Of a stretch of 64,000 nucleotides of DNA, positions 18,395-27,973 are shown in pieces. The notes beneath the pieces are model-generated. The model was not told the DNA's origin and did no database searches. It saw nothing but the letters and a program-made list of their open reading frames with translations. The position numbers and the translations under genes were made by a program. The stretch's first letter is position 1. Each line of letters starts with the position of its first letter. This DNA is from Planctomycetota bacterium. Its GTDB lineage: Bacteria; Planctomycetota; PLA2. The stretch covers positions 48,914-112,913 of the forward strand of contig JAJFFF010000047.1 in the NCBI GenBank assembly GCA_021776785.1. The letters are read 5' to 3'.

Positions 18395-20086
18395 TCAAAG
18401 ACCGAACTCGTCGATCTTTTTTTTCAACGTCGGGTACGTGATCCCCAAGAGCTTCGCGGCGCGCGTCCGGTTTCCGGCCGTCGCTTCGAGAGCGCGCGCG
18501 ACCATGACTTTTTCCATCTCGCGCAGCGTCGTGACCTCACCCGCGTCCTTGGCGGCGCCCGGCTTCCCGAGTCGCACTTCAAGCGGCAAGTCGTCGAGGT
18601 CCACCGTCGGGCCGGTCGCAAACACGGTGCAGCGCTCGCACACGTTTTTCAGCTCGCGCACGTTGCCGGGCCAGGGGTAGGCGCCCATCGCGCGCTCTGC
18701 CTCGGGCGTGAGTGTCTTTCCCTCAAGAAACCGCGCCGCTAGAACCGCGACGTCGTCGACCCGGTCGCGCAGCGGCGGGCAATGAAGGGTCACGACGCCC
18801 AAGCGAAAATACAAATCTTCGCGAAACTCGCCGTCACGCAGGTCGCGATTCGTGGCGGCCACGATCCGCACGTCCACGCGCGTCGTTTTCGTCGAACCAA
18901 CGCGGTGGAACTCACGCGACTCGATCGCGCGCAACAACTTCGCCTGCAGCCCCTGCGCGAGCTCGCCGATCTCGTCGAGAAACAACGTGCCGCCATGCGC
19001 CTGTTCGAATCGTCCCGCGCGGGCCCGGTCCGCCCCGGTAAACGCGCCCTTCTCGTGCCCAAACAGTTCGGCTTCCAAGAGCGTCTCGACGAAAGCAGCG
19101 CAGTTCACCGCAACGAATGGCCCGGCGGCGCGCAAACTTTGAGTGTGCAGCGCGCGCGCCACGAGCTCTTTGCCGGTTCCGGTTTCGCCGGTGATCAAGA
19201 CCGTAGCGTCCACCGGCGCGACCTTGGCGATCTCGCCGCGCAACGCCTTCAGCGCACCCGACGGCCCAATCATTTCGTGCACCGTCGAACCGGGTGCGGG
19301 AGGCACGCCCGCCGGACGCAGCGCCGGCGTCGTCGCGTTCGCCAACGCGGTCAACAGCTCCAGGTCGTCTGAGGAGAACCGTTCGCCCGCGACGCGGTCG
19401 ACATAGAGCGCACCGTAGTTGCCCAACGGCGCCGCCATCGCGCACAGAACTCGCTCCGACAAAAGTGACGTGGACTTTGGCAAATCAATCGCCGGTTCCG
19501 ACACCAAAATCGCCTCGCTCCGTGAAAGCACGTGCGCGACAACCGAGCGTGAATGCGTCCCGGTGTCTTGATCCGGCAAGATCAACGCGGCGCGCGCGGA
19601 CTCGAACACGTCTTCCAGCGCCTCGGGAACGGCCCGCCTCAGTTTGCGCGCCGGTTGCGCGAGGATCGCATGGAACCGATAGACGGCTGCCAGTCGGCTG
19701 ACGACATTGGATTCGTCGGACACGATGCGCGCGGACCGCGGCTCCAAGCGCGACTCGATCTGCAGCGATCGGTCTTCAATCACGGTCGGCCGTTCCTCGG
19801 CGCCGTCGGCGACGAACACCATCGTCAGATTGCGAATCGTGATCTCGTCACCGGTACGCAACTCCTGCTTCGCCAAGCGCTGCCCATTTACGAACAATCC
19901 GTTGAGCGAATCCAAGTCCTCGACGATCCAGCGCCCGTCCACCTCCCGGACGACCGCATGACGACGACTCGCGGCCTCGTCGAACACGCGAACCCCACAA
20001 TCCTCGGCACGACCGATTGTGATTTCATCGTCGAAGCGGAACTCGTCCCGTGTGGAACGCCCGCGCGCCACCCGCAGCGTCGGCAT
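18395..20086 (-). CDS. FHA-GAF-AAA+-Fis sigma54-dependent transcriptional activator
   Basis: Start at 20086 ([10 protein letters not shown]), about 563 residues. Order of domains: FHA phosphothreonine-binding domain at about 15-95 ('ITIGRAEDC', 'SRRHAVV', '[12 protein letters not shown]'); a GAF-like region at about 150-270; the AAA+ sigma54-interaction domain at about 285-510 with Walker A GETGTGKE, the sigma54 loop GAFTGA and Walker B TLFLDEIG; and a Fis-type helix-turn-helix at the C-terminus ([20 protein letters not shown]). The FHA domain offers a route for the neighbouring kinases to control sigma54 promoters by phosphorylation. That link is an inference from context. No receiver domain is present. 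Confidence 0.92.
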   Translation of the reverse strand: MPTLRVARGRSTRDEFRFDDEITIGRAEDCGVRVFDEAASRRHAVVREVDGRWIVEDLDSLNGLFVNGQRLAKQELRTGDEITIRNLTMVFVADGAEERPTVIEDRSLQIESRLEPRSARIVSDESNVVSRLAAVYRFHAILAQPARKLRRAVPEALEDVFESARAALILPDQDTGTHSRSVVAHVLSRSEAILVSEPAIDLPKSTSLLSERVLCAMAAPLGNYGALYVDRVAGERFSSDDLELLTALANATTPALRPAGVPPAPGSTVHEMIGPSGALKALRGEIAKVAPVDATVLITGETGTGKELVARALHTQSLRAAGPFVAVNCAAFVETLLEAELFGHEKGAFTGADRARAGRFEQAHGGTLFLDEIGELAQGLQAKLLRAIESREFHRVGSTKTTRVDVRIVAATNRDLRDGEFREDLYFRLGVVTLHCPPLRDRVDDVAVLAARFLEGKTLTPEAERAMGAYPWPGNVRELKNVCERCTVFATGPTVDLDDLPLEVRLGKPGAAKDAGEVTTLREMEKVMVARALEATAGNRTRAAKLLGITYPTLKKKIDEFGL

Positions 20087-20231
20087 GGCGATATTATCTG
20101 CAACGCAGGGCGCGAGCGCCAATTGCTGAAAAATTGGACAGATGGTGCGGGGCGACGCGTGTCTCCAAAAATCCACGTCTCGAAAGGGAGGCGACTCCCT
20201 GACTTATTTCGCAACCTGCTAAACTTCCGCC

Positions 20232-20639
20232 ATGGATCGACTGGTCGAGTGTGAACTCGTCCGCATTTACATCAACGACAACTCCGAGCAGCAGTACATC
20301 TTTCTCGGCGAAAGAAACGGCAATCGGCAGTTCGCGATCGTGATTGCGCGGGCGGAGGCGGAAGCTATCGACCGCTTCGTGCGCGGCGAAGACACGATGC
20401 GCCCGCTGACGCATACGCTTTTCGCAACGACCTTGCAGGCGATCGGTGCGCGCGTCGAGTGCGTCGAGATCCCCAAGCTGGTCGATGGAACGTTTTTCGG
20501 AACGCTCGTAATCACCGCCAACGGCGAGTCCGTTCGCATCGACGCCCGCCCATCGGACTCCATCGCGCTCTCCGTGTGCGCCGGCGCCCCCATCTTCGTG
20601 CACGAGGATGTCCTCAGCGAAGTGGCCGTCACCGAGTAA
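20232..20639 (+). CDS. bifunctional nuclease family protein (DUF151)
   Basis: 135 residues, the usual length for a stand-alone BFN/DUF151 domain. The signature 'RPLTHTLFATTLQAIGARV' (about 57-75) and the C-terminal 'DARPSDSIALSVCAGAPIF' (about 103-121) are intact. The family has been described as having DNase and RNase activity, but the bacterial physiological role is poorly defined. It is divergent from the sigma54 activator and lies 10 nt before the antiporter gene, so the two probably form an operon. Confidence 0.88.
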   Translation: MDRLVECELVRIYINDNSEQQYIFLGERNGNRQFAIVIARAEAEAIDRFVRGEDTMRPLTHTLFATTLQAIGARVECVEIPKLVDGTFFGTLVITANGESVRIDARPSDSIALSVCAGAPIFVHEDVLSEVAVTE

Positions 20640-20649
20640 GGCAGCACGC

Positions 20650-22458
20650 ATGAACGAAACGATCATGGCCGGGATGGCTTCGGTTGTGCTGCTGGGCGCC
20701 GCCGCGCAATGGCTGGGGTGGCGCCTGCGGTTGCCGTCCATTCTTCTGCTGTTGCTCGGTGGCTTCTTTGCGGGCCCCGACTTTTTAGACCTGGTCAATC
20801 CGGACGCGATGCTCGGCGAATTACTCCTGCCGTTCGTTTCGTTGTCCGTCGCGATCTTGTTGTTTGAAGGCGGACTGACGCTTCACCTTCCCGAACTGGG
20901 TGGATCGGGTGGCGTCGTCGGGCGGTTGGTCACGGTTGGCGCCCTGTTGACGTGGCTCCTCGCCGGCTTCGCCGCATGGCTCATCCTTGGTTTCCCCCCT
21001 GCCGTCGCCGCGTTGCTCGGCGCGACGCTCACGGTCACCGGCCCAACGGTTGTCGGCCCGTTGCTGCGACAGATTCGCCCGACCGGGGCGGCCGGATCGA
21101 TTCTGAAGTGGGAAGGCATCCTCATCGACCCCGTCGGCGCCGTCCTCGCGGTGCTCGTGTTCGAAGCGATCACGGAGGGTGGCGGCATCGTGGGCGGATT
21201 CACGGGAATCGGTCGCACGCTGGTCTTCGGCGGCGCCGTTGGGTTGCTCGGCGCGGGTTTTTTGTACACGCTGCTCCGTCGCTATTGGCTGCCGGACCAT
21301 CTGCACAGCCCCACCGCGTTGGCCGTCACCGTTGGCACATTCTGGGCCGCGAACGCACTGCAACACGAGGCGGGCCTCTTGTCGGTCACACTGATGGGGG
21401 TGGTCCTCGCAAACCAAAAACGCGTCGACGTACGGCACATCCTGGAGTTCAAAGAAAACCTGCGCGTGCTTATCTTGTCCGCGCTGTTTGTCTTGCTCGC
21501 GGCGCGCGTACGGGTGGTGGACCTCCAACAAATCGACATGCACGCAGTCGCGTTCTTGGTCGTGCTCATCGTGGTCGTGCGGCCGCTCTCCACGCTGGCC
21601 TGTTCGTGGCGCTCCAATCTCTCTCGACCCGACCAAGCGTTCCTTGCCATGCTCGCGCCACGCGGCGTCGTGGCGCTTTCGATCGCTGCGGTGTTCTCGG
21701 TGCGTCTCCAGGAAACCTATCCCGACGCGGCGAAACAGCTCATGCCGGTGATGTTTTTGGTCGTGTTCGGAACGGTCACGTTTTACGGACTGACCGCCGG
21801 TCCGATCGCGCGCAAACTCGGACTCGCCACGGCACATCCGCAAGGCGTGCTCTTCGTCGGCGCGCGCGCATGGGTCCGACAGTTAGCATCCACGCTCCAA
21901 GAGCACGGCGTCCCCGTTCTCCTCGCCGACACCAACGCCCGCCGCATTGCGTTTGCGCGCATGGACGGCCTGAGTGTGTACCACGGAAGCGTGTTCAACG
22001 AGCGATCGGATGAAGCGCTCGACCTGCCCGGCATCGGTCGTCTGTTCGGTGTCACCGAGAACGACGAAGTCAACTCGCTTAGCGCGCTGCACTACTTACA
22101 CCTGTTCGGACGACAGGAGCTCTATCAGCTTCCGGCCAGTCCGTCGAAGGCCAAAGGAGGCGACATCGTTGCGCCGCTCCGAGCACGCACTCTGTTTGGG
22201 GAGGAGTGGACGCACGCGCGCATCCTGGAGCTGTGGCGCGCCGGCCACCGCTTCAAGGCCACTCGCTTTACCGAGCAGTATGGCGAGGCCGAGTGGAAAG
22301 AGCGCTACGGCGCGGGCGCACCCTTGTTGCTCGCGGTCAGTGATAAGGGCAAGGTCACGGTTGCAACCATCGACAAGCCGCTGATGGTGACGGACGACAC
22401 GCTCGTCGTCGGGCTTGTCGATCCGGAACGCGCGGCCTCTATCGACGCGTCAGCGTGA
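20650..22458 (+). CDS. CPA-type cation:proton antiporter with RCK-like C-terminal domain
   Basis: 602 residues from the ATG at 20650. The first 395 residues hold about 12 membrane helices of the Na+/H+ exchanger fold, with the exchanger motifs 'LLLFEGGLTL' and 'VTGPTVVGPLL' and the unwound-helix region. After residue 395 a cytoplasmic Rossmann-like domain ('GVLFVGARAWVRQLASTL') resembles RCK/TrkA-N regulators, though the usual GxGxxG is only partly kept. The predicted role is monovalent cation/H+ exchange gated by a nucleotide. The 3' end overlaps the convergent methyltransferase gene by 20 nt. Confidence 0.88.
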   Translation: MNETIMAGMASVVLLGAAAQWLGWRLRLPSILLLLLGGFFAGPDFLDLVNPDAMLGELLLPFVSLSVAILLFEGGLTLHLPELGGSGGVVGRLVTVGALLTWLLAGFAAWLILGFPPAVAALLGATLTVTGPTVVGPLLRQIRPTGAAGSILKWEGILIDPVGAVLAVLVFEAITEGGGIVGGFTGIGRTLVFGGAVGLLGAGFLYTLLRRYWLPDHLHSPTALAVTVGTFWAANALQHEAGLLSVTLMGVVLANQKRVDVRHILEFKENLRVLILSALFVLLAARVRVVDLQQIDMHAVAFLVVLIVVVRPLSTLACSWRSNLSRPDQAFLAMLAPRGVVALSIAAVFSVRLQETYPDAAKQLMPVMFLVVFGTVTFYGLTAGPIARKLGLATAHPQGVLFVGARAWVRQLASTLQEHGVPVLLADTNARRIAFARMDGLSVYHGSVFNERSDEALDLPGIGRLFGVTENDEVNSLSALHYLHLFGRQELYQLPASPSKAKGGDIVAPLRARTLFGEEWTHARILELWRAGHRFKATRFTEQYGEAEWKERYGAGAPLLLAVSDKGKVTVATIDKPLMVTDDTLVVGLVDPERAASIDASA

Positions 22459-23509
22459 CCACGACTTCGCAGTGCGGGGTCTGCGGGAAGAGGTCATAGG
22501 CGCGCCAGTCCGATGGTTCGTACCCGGCAAAGTGCGCGAGTTCGCCCGCCAACACCTTCGGGTTGCACGAGATGTACACGATGCGCGGCGGCGCGTTGCG
22601 TGCGATCCGGCGCACGACTTTCGGACCCAGGCCCGCCCGCGGCGGATCCAGAATCAGCGAGTCGTATCCGGCCCACGCGTCAAACTTTCGCAAGTCGGCG
22701 GCAACAAACGTCGCCGTGCGCGCCTCGTTGACTTCCGCATTGTGGCGGGCGTACGCAAGGCCCTCTTCGTTCGAGTCCACGCCGACAACTTCGATACCGC
22801 GCGCGCCCAACCAGATCGAGAACCCACCGACACCGCAGCACATGTCGAGCACGCGACCTTGCACGCGCTGCGCGACGTCTTCATACATGGCCGCGGTCAC
22901 CCACGGGTTCGACTGGAAAAACGAGTGTGCACCGAACCGCAGGAGGTGCGGGCCGACCTGCTCTTCAATCCAGTCGCGCGGGAAACTCTCAAGCGTGTCA
23001 CCGACGCTGACGTCGGCGGTGCGTTCGGTCGTTGACCAAACGACCGCGTCCGCCCACTCGCGCGCCGCCTCCAGCACGGGGCGAATCGCCGGGTCCGTCC
23101 CGTTCGTCAAAAAATTGAGCAAAAGCTCGTCGCGCTCCGGCGCCGCGCGCAACGAAACGTAACGAAGATACCCGCGATGGTTCGTGTACTGATACGAACG
23201 CACATCCAGGCGCTGAATCTCGGCACGGACTTTGAGGACGGCTTCGAACGCGCGCTCGGGAATGAGGTGGCACTCGTCGAGCATGAGCACGCTGCGTCCG
23301 TCGCCCTTCTTGCGCAGACCCAGTTTGCCCCAGCCGTACACGTAGTCCATGCGCGTGCGGTAGCCATATTCGCGCGGCGACGGCACAACCTCCATCGTCT
23401 CACCCAAGAGCTCCGCCAAGCGCGCTTGCTTGGCCGCCAGTTGCTCTGCGTAAGGGACATCTTGAGATCGACATCCACCGCAGACGCCGAAATGTCCACA
23501 TCGAACCAC
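22439..23509 (-). CDS. RlmD/TrmA-family uracil-C5 RNA methyltransferase
   Basis: 356 residues from a GTG start. N-terminal cysteines CGHFGVCGGC plus DECH at about residue 80 suggest a 4Fe-4S site like that of RlmD. SAM-binding motif I is 'VLDMCCGVGGFSIWLGARG' (about 219-237). The catalytic region 'LILDPPRAG' and the nucleophile motif 'YISCNP' (about 308-313) are both present. No separate N-terminal TRAM domain is seen, so it is shorter than E. coli RlmD. The product probably makes m5U in rRNA or tRNA. It is the last gene of the operon starting with moxR and begins 5 nt after the glycosylase stop. Confidence 0.85.
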   Translation of the reverse strand: MVRCGHFGVCGGCRSQDVPYAEQLAAKQARLAELLGETMEVVPSPREYGYRTRMDYVYGWGKLGLRKKGDGRSVLMLDECHLIPERAFEAVLKVRAEIQRLDVRSYQYTNHRGYLRYVSLRAAPERDELLLNFLTNGTDPAIRPVLEAAREWADAVVWSTTERTADVSVGDTLESFPRDWIEEQVGPHLLRFGAHSFFQSNPWVTAAMYEDVAQRVQGRVLDMCCGVGGFSIWLGARGIEVVGVDSNEEGLAYARHNAEVNEARTATFVAADLRKFDAWAGYDSLILDPPRAGLGPKVVRRIARNAPPRIVYISCNPKVLAGELAHFAGYEPSDWRAYDLFPQTPHCEVVVTLTRR

Positions 23510-23514
23510 GCGCG

Positions 23515-24117
23515 TTACGGTAGTCGACGCTTGAAGGAACGGCGGTGACTGACCCAGTCGCTGTCCGCGTCGGCGAAACGCCAGGGGGCGGCGACGTCGC
23601 CCGCGGCGGCAAAATCGATCCCGACACGGGCGCCGACAAGCATCGCGTCAGGGCGCGGCGCGCGGTGCATTTCGATGCCGCCGGCATCAAACAAGCACGC
23701 GCCGTCGATCGTCTTGTCAATCTTGAGCGCGGCGCCCACCTTGCCCGGCCCGTTGAGCAACACGGGCCCACTCCTTCCGCCGCGACGACGCCGAATCGTC
23801 GCCAATCCGGTCACGGGTTCGCACGCGCGCACCAAGACCGCGTTAGGCACACCCGCGCGCCACGTCACAACGTTCAACATCTGGTGCATGCCGTAGCACA
23901 CGTAGACGTACGCGTAACCCGGCTCCCCCCAGAGGCTCTCGTTGCGCGGCGTGCGCCCGTGGCGTCCGTGACACGCGCTGTCGGGCCAGCGATACGCTTC
24001 GACTTCGGTGATGCGCAACGTCACGCCGCCGTGAACGATGTGTTGCCCGAGCAGGGCGGGCGCGACGACCAGTGCATCACGTTTATAAAATGACGGAGGG
24101 AGACGCCGATGAGTCAC
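23515..24117 (-). CDS. 3-methyladenine DNA glycosylase (AAG/MPG family)
   Basis: 200 residues from a GTG start at 24117, 4 nt after the transglutaminase stop; an in-frame start at 24210 would overlap that gene by almost 90 nt. Family motifs are 'VAPALLGQHIVH', 'ITEVEAYRWPDSACHG' (catalytic Glu), 'GYAYVYVCYGMHQMLNVV' and 'LLNGPGKVGAAL'. It excises alkylated purines as the first step of base excision repair. Its place between a peptidase-like operon and an RNA methyltransferase looks like operon sharing rather than functional linkage. Confidence 0.9.
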   Translation of the reverse strand: MTHRRLPPSFYKRDALVVAPALLGQHIVHGGVTLRITEVEAYRWPDSACHGRHGRTPRNESLWGEPGYAYVYVCYGMHQMLNVVTWRAGVPNAVLVRACEPVTGLATIRRRRGGRSGPVLLNGPGKVGAALKIDKTIDGACLFDAGGIEMHRAPRPDAMLVGARVGIDFAAAGDVAAPWRFADADSDWVSHRRSFKRRLP

Positions 24118-24121
24118 GCCG

Positions 24122-26026
24122 TCACTGTACGGCGTATCGCACTTCTTCGTGTCGGCGCGTCGCCGCTTCGAGCTCGCTGCGGGCGTCTGGCTCGAGATCA
24201 GCACGCGCAAGCAGTTCGCGTGGGGTCTCGCCCGCGCGACGTTCGAGCTTGAGCGTGGCGAGCACCGAACCGTAGTCCGCGACGGCTAAGGGTACGCGCG
24301 CGCGACGGCGGCGACGGCGCCAGACGAACCAAACGAGGAAGAGCCCGGCGATCCACGCGTAGCGAAGGGCGCGCGCCGGCAGATCCCGGAGCCACGCGAG
24401 CACGCGGAGTCGCGTGGCATCGTTGAAGTTGGTGACCGATGCCCAAACGGTTTCGGCCCAACCACGAAACTCGCTCCACAGGCTCGCGCTTTTTGCAGCC
24501 GCGGCGTCCAGACTCGGCGTCGGGTCCACGGTCATCCAGCCCGCCTGGGGATCGAGCACCTCGACCCATGCATGCGAATCCCGCTTGCGAACCGTCATCA
24601 CGCGTTGCGTCGCATCCCACTCGCCGGATCGGTACCCGGTCACCAATCGACTCGGGATCCCTTCGCTGCGGAGCATCAACACAAGCGCCGTCGCGAAGAT
24701 CTCGCAGTGCGCGCCTTTGCGCTCGACAAAAAACTCGGCCAGGTCGCGTGCGCCGCCATCTTCGCCCGGCGCGAGGTAATTGTAGCCATGGGCCAAGTAC
24801 GACCGCATCGTTTCGACAATCTGAAACTGCATCGCGCCTGAACCCGCGCGCCGCGCAAGATCGCGCGCGACCGCGCGCATCCGGTCCGGCATCTGTCGGG
24901 TATCGACAATCATCCACGAGTCGCGCCGACGCGTGCGCCGCTTCCCGCCGGGCTGGCGAAACGGCGCCTCGACCGCCATCACGTACTCGATAGATTTTCC
25001 GGGCAGCGCCCCCCACTCGCACATCATCGTGCCGTCGTTGTCGGCCCGGATCAGCGCCTTGTTCGCCGGCGGCGTCATCCTGAGCCGGTTGGCGTTGAGC
25101 GGCGGAAACAACCGCTTCGCGCGCGACTTGCGCTGCACGACACGCAGTGACGCGATCCCGTTGCCATCGCGTCGCAGGAATCGCCCGCGACTACCGCGCC
25201 ACGTCGCTCGCATCCCCTCGCGAGGGGACGGGGCCGGCAGCCAACGCCCGTCCCGATAGCGGGTGTGCGTCGCGCCGCGCCAGTATCCGGTCACGGCGTT
25301 CGACGGGCCGCCCACAACCTCGACCTCCATGACCGTCTCGCTGCTTCGGTTCACGGCTCCGCCGCGATCCAACGCCACTTCCTCGGTGAAGTCGGTCTGC
25401 ATCAGGCCACGCGGCGGCTTGAACTTGATCGCGTCGCCGGCAAACCCTTTCCGCTGAAAATCGCGCGGAAAAAACAGGAACACGCCCATCGTGAGAACAA
25501 GCACGACGGCGCTTCGCACCACACTCTGGCGCAAGATCGCACGCACCAAGCGGCCGGTGGGCTCGGCACCTGTGCGCGTGAGCGCCAGCATCTGCAGGCC
25601 GAACACGAGGACCGGCACATACAGAAGAAACAACACCATGTACGGCAAGTCGATGCTGAGATAGCTCGTCACGACCGCGATCAGGAACGAGTTAAAGAAC
25701 AGGAGGTCGGGCTTCTGCTTCGCGTTCAAGCTGTTGAGAAGATGCACCTGACAGAGCACCGCCAAGATCAGCCCGTCGTTGAGCAGATGTTGCGCGCCGC
25801 CGACTCCGGTGAAGCGATGCACCATGATTCCAAATACGACTTGCACGCCAACGTTCCAGATCGAGCGATACCAGAAGTAGCGCGTCAAGGACACAAGCCA
25901 CGGAGCGGCGACGGTCAACACAAACAACGCGGCTAACCAGCTCCATTCCGCGGCTTCTGTGATCTGCACGAACCCGAGGTTGATCAGCACGATACCGACC
26001 ATCGCAACGCGTAGCGGACGGCTCAT
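24122..26026 (-). CDS. TgpA-like membrane transglutaminase-domain protein
   Basis: 634 residues. Five or six N-terminal membrane helices (about 1-190) precede a periplasmic segment and a transglutaminase-like core at about 395-520. The catalytic triad is visible: Cys in 'KGAHCEIFATALVLM', His in 'RDSHAWVEV' and Asp in 'TVDPTPS'. Another membrane helix (about 560-575) and a DUF4129-like cytoplasmic tail follow. It overlaps the DUF58 gene by 4 nt. The set MoxR, DUF58 and transglutaminase is a recurrent bacterial operon thought to act on envelope proteins; the exact reaction is not established. Confidence 0.88.
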   Translation of the reverse strand: MSRPLRVAMVGIVLINLGFVQITEAAEWSWLAALFVLTVAAPWLVSLTRYFWYRSIWNVGVQVVFGIMVHRFTGVGGAQHLLNDGLILAVLCQVHLLNSLNAKQKPDLLFFNSFLIAVVTSYLSIDLPYMVLFLLYVPVLVFGLQMLALTRTGAEPTGRLVRAILRQSVVRSAVVLVLTMGVFLFFPRDFQRKGFAGDAIKFKPPRGLMQTDFTEEVALDRGGAVNRSSETVMEVEVVGGPSNAVTGYWRGATHTRYRDGRWLPAPSPREGMRATWRGSRGRFLRRDGNGIASLRVVQRKSRAKRLFPPLNANRLRMTPPANKALIRADNDGTMMCEWGALPGKSIEYVMAVEAPFRQPGGKRRTRRRDSWMIVDTRQMPDRMRAVARDLARRAGSGAMQFQIVETMRSYLAHGYNYLAPGEDGGARDLAEFFVERKGAHCEIFATALVLMLRSEGIPSRLVTGYRSGEWDATQRVMTVRKRDSHAWVEVLDPQAGWMTVDPTPSLDAAAAKSASLWSEFRGWAETVWASVTNFNDATRLRVLAWLRDLPARALRYAWIAGLFLVWFVWRRRRRRARVPLAVADYGSVLATLKLERRAGETPRELLARADLEPDARSELEAATRRHEEVRYAVQ

Positions 26027-26952
26027 GCGACGGCCTCAGCGCGCGGAAGACGCGTCGCTTCCGGCGGAGCGACCGGAGGCGGCGGCGCTTGCATGTCGAG
26101 AGCCGTGACCCCCGCCAGGAAAAACAAGAGCTCGCCCCACGGCCGCTGCTCCGCACCGTACGTGGCCACGTGATCCTGCGTGTGCAGCGTCAGGGTCTCT
26201 TTCGCCTCGCGCGCGCGCTGGGCAGCACTGGCGATCATTGAGAGCGCATGCTCGAACGCGGCGCCGCCGCGCCGGTCGAGCACGATCTCATAGCCCGCGC
26301 CGCGCCCGCCGTCCCACTCCTGCAAGACGGGCTCGCCGCGCCGTGCGCTGGCTTTCCAGTGAATGCGACGCGGGTCGTCGCCGGGACGAAACTCGCGCAA
26401 CCCGGCCGGCTGCGATGCGCCCGCGCCGTTCGCGCCCAACTCGTCGCCACCGGCAGCGCCGGACTCCTCGGTCTCGCCCAGCGGCCGGGGGTAGATCGCG
26501 ATCGGCGGAATGGCCGCGACCGGCACGACCGTGCGGAACAACGCAAACGGCGCCGCCGTCGCGAAACGCACCTCGGTCGCCGTGTACACGCCGCGCGTTA
26601 GTTCAGGCAAGCGCCCGCACCACACTCGTTCCTCGCGCAGCAGCGAGAGCGGCAAAGCGTACACGTCATCGCCGATCACAAACTCCAACGTCATGCCGAC
26701 GCGGTCGCGCCCCGCCGCATCAAACTCCACGCGCACGGCCGCGCGACTCCCGGCTGGGGTCGCTTCGACCGCCACGCTTTCGATCACAAGCCCGCGCAGC
26801 GAGCGTGCGCTCCAAACCATGGCGCATCCACCCAGCACGACAAGTGCGGTGAGCAGCAGAAAAAACAGGTTGGAGTACGCGGTGGCGAGAAACGCAGCGA
26901 GTAAGACCGCAAAGAACAATGCGGCCTTGATACCAAGTCCGGTCGGCCTCAC
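26023..26952 (-). CDS. DUF58 domain protein
   Basis: 309 residues with two N-terminal membrane helices (about 10-45). The DUF58 hallmark 'FRPGDDPRRIHWKASARRG' is at about 188-206, followed by 'LQEWD'. It overlaps moxR and the transglutaminase gene by 4 nt each, so the three are translationally coupled. DUF58 proteins usually partner MoxR ATPases with von Willebrand or transglutaminase proteins in membrane assembly. Confidence 0.88.
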   Translation of the reverse strand: MRPTGLGIKAALFFAVLLAAFLATAYSNLFFLLLTALVVLGGCAMVWSARSLRGLVIESVAVEATPAGSRAAVRVEFDAAGRDRVGMTLEFVIGDDVYALPLSLLREERVWCGRLPELTRGVYTATEVRFATAAPFALFRTVVPVAAIPPIAIYPRPLGETEESGAAGGDELGANGAGASQPAGLREFRPGDDPRRIHWKASARRGEPVLQEWDGGRGAGYEIVLDRRGGAAFEHALSMIASAAQRAREAKETLTLHTQDHVATYGAEQRPWGELLFFLAGVTALDMQAPPPPVAPPEATRLPRAEAVA

Positions 26953-27917
26953 AGCTCCACAGGCGTTTCGTCGGCAATCTCTCGAATGAGATTCGCCGCG
27001 TCACCGCCACCCGCCAAGAAGATGCGATGTGCGAGCACCGACACCGCGAGGCTCTTGAGATCGTCCGGCAACACGTACGTGCGTCCTTCGATGAGGGCGC
27101 GCGCGCGCGCCGCTCGCAGCCACGCCAACGCAGCGCGCGGGCTGGCGCCCAACACGACGTTTTCGTGATCGCGCGTCGCGCTCACAACTTGGTACGCGTA
27201 TTTCGCGACGGGCGCCTGCACGGTAACTTCGTCCACCTGCCCCATCAGGAACTGAAGCGCCTCCTGATCGAGCGCGGGTGTCACTTCGTCAAAGTGCGTC
27301 TGCGGATCGCGCCCCAAGTACAGGCCCAGCTCCGCTTCCGCCGTCGGATAGTTCACCTCGACGCGCACTAAGAATCGATCGAGCGCTGCTTCAGGGATCG
27401 GAAACGTCCCGTGAAACTCAATCGGGTTGCGCGTCGCCATCACGAAGAACGGCTCGGGCAGCGGGCATGAACGCCCCTCCGCCGAAACGGTTCCACTCTC
27501 CATGGCTTCGAGCAGGCAAGACAGCGTGCGCGGACTCGTGCGGTTGATCTCGTCCGCCAAAACGATCTGCGAAAAAATCGGACCGGGCACGAACTCGAAG
27601 ACGCCATCGCTCGGCCGCCACATGGACGTCCCTAAGATGTCGGCGGGCATCAGGTCATTGGTGAACTGGATCCGCTTGAATTCGAGGCCCGTCGCGCGGG
27701 CCAACGTACGCGCCAGCAGCGTCTTGCCGGTTCCGGGAATGCCTTCGATCAACACGTGCCCCTGCGCAAACAACGCCACGAGTAAAGGCTCCAGCACGGA
27801 GTCTTCTAAAACAACAACGCGCCGCAACGAGTCACGGATCGACGCCGCGGCTCGCTGCGCATCCACGGTACGCACAGAACTCATCCCAGGGCCATCTTCG
27901 GCTGTTTCGGCCGGCAC
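26949..27917 (-). CDS. MoxR-family AAA+ ATPase
   Basis: 322 residues. Walker A GIPGTGKTLLA (about 60-70), Walker B 'IVLADEINR' with the following sensor region 'SPRTLSCLLEAMESGTV', and the C-terminal lid domain are all present. MoxR ATPases act as chaperone-like assembly factors. It heads the operon moxR, DUF58, TgpA-like, glycosylase, methyltransferase (27.9 to 22.4 kb). Confidence 0.92.
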   Translation of the reverse strand: MPAETAEDGPGMSSVRTVDAQRAAASIRDSLRRVVVLEDSVLEPLLVALFAQGHVLIEGIPGTGKTLLARTLARATGLEFKRIQFTNDLMPADILGTSMWRPSDGVFEFVPGPIFSQIVLADEINRTSPRTLSCLLEAMESGTVSAEGRSCPLPEPFFVMATRNPIEFHGTFPIPEAALDRFLVRVEVNYPTAEAELGLYLGRDPQTHFDEVTPALDQEALQFLMGQVDEVTVQAPVAKYAYQVVSATRDHENVVLGASPRAALAWLRAARARALIEGRTYVLPDDLKSLAVSVLAHRIFLAGGGDAANLIREIADETPVEL

Positions 27918-27973
27918 CTTACCAACCGATGCGGGAACTCAGGAGGGCGTCTAACGTGGCCCGCGGCGACGAC

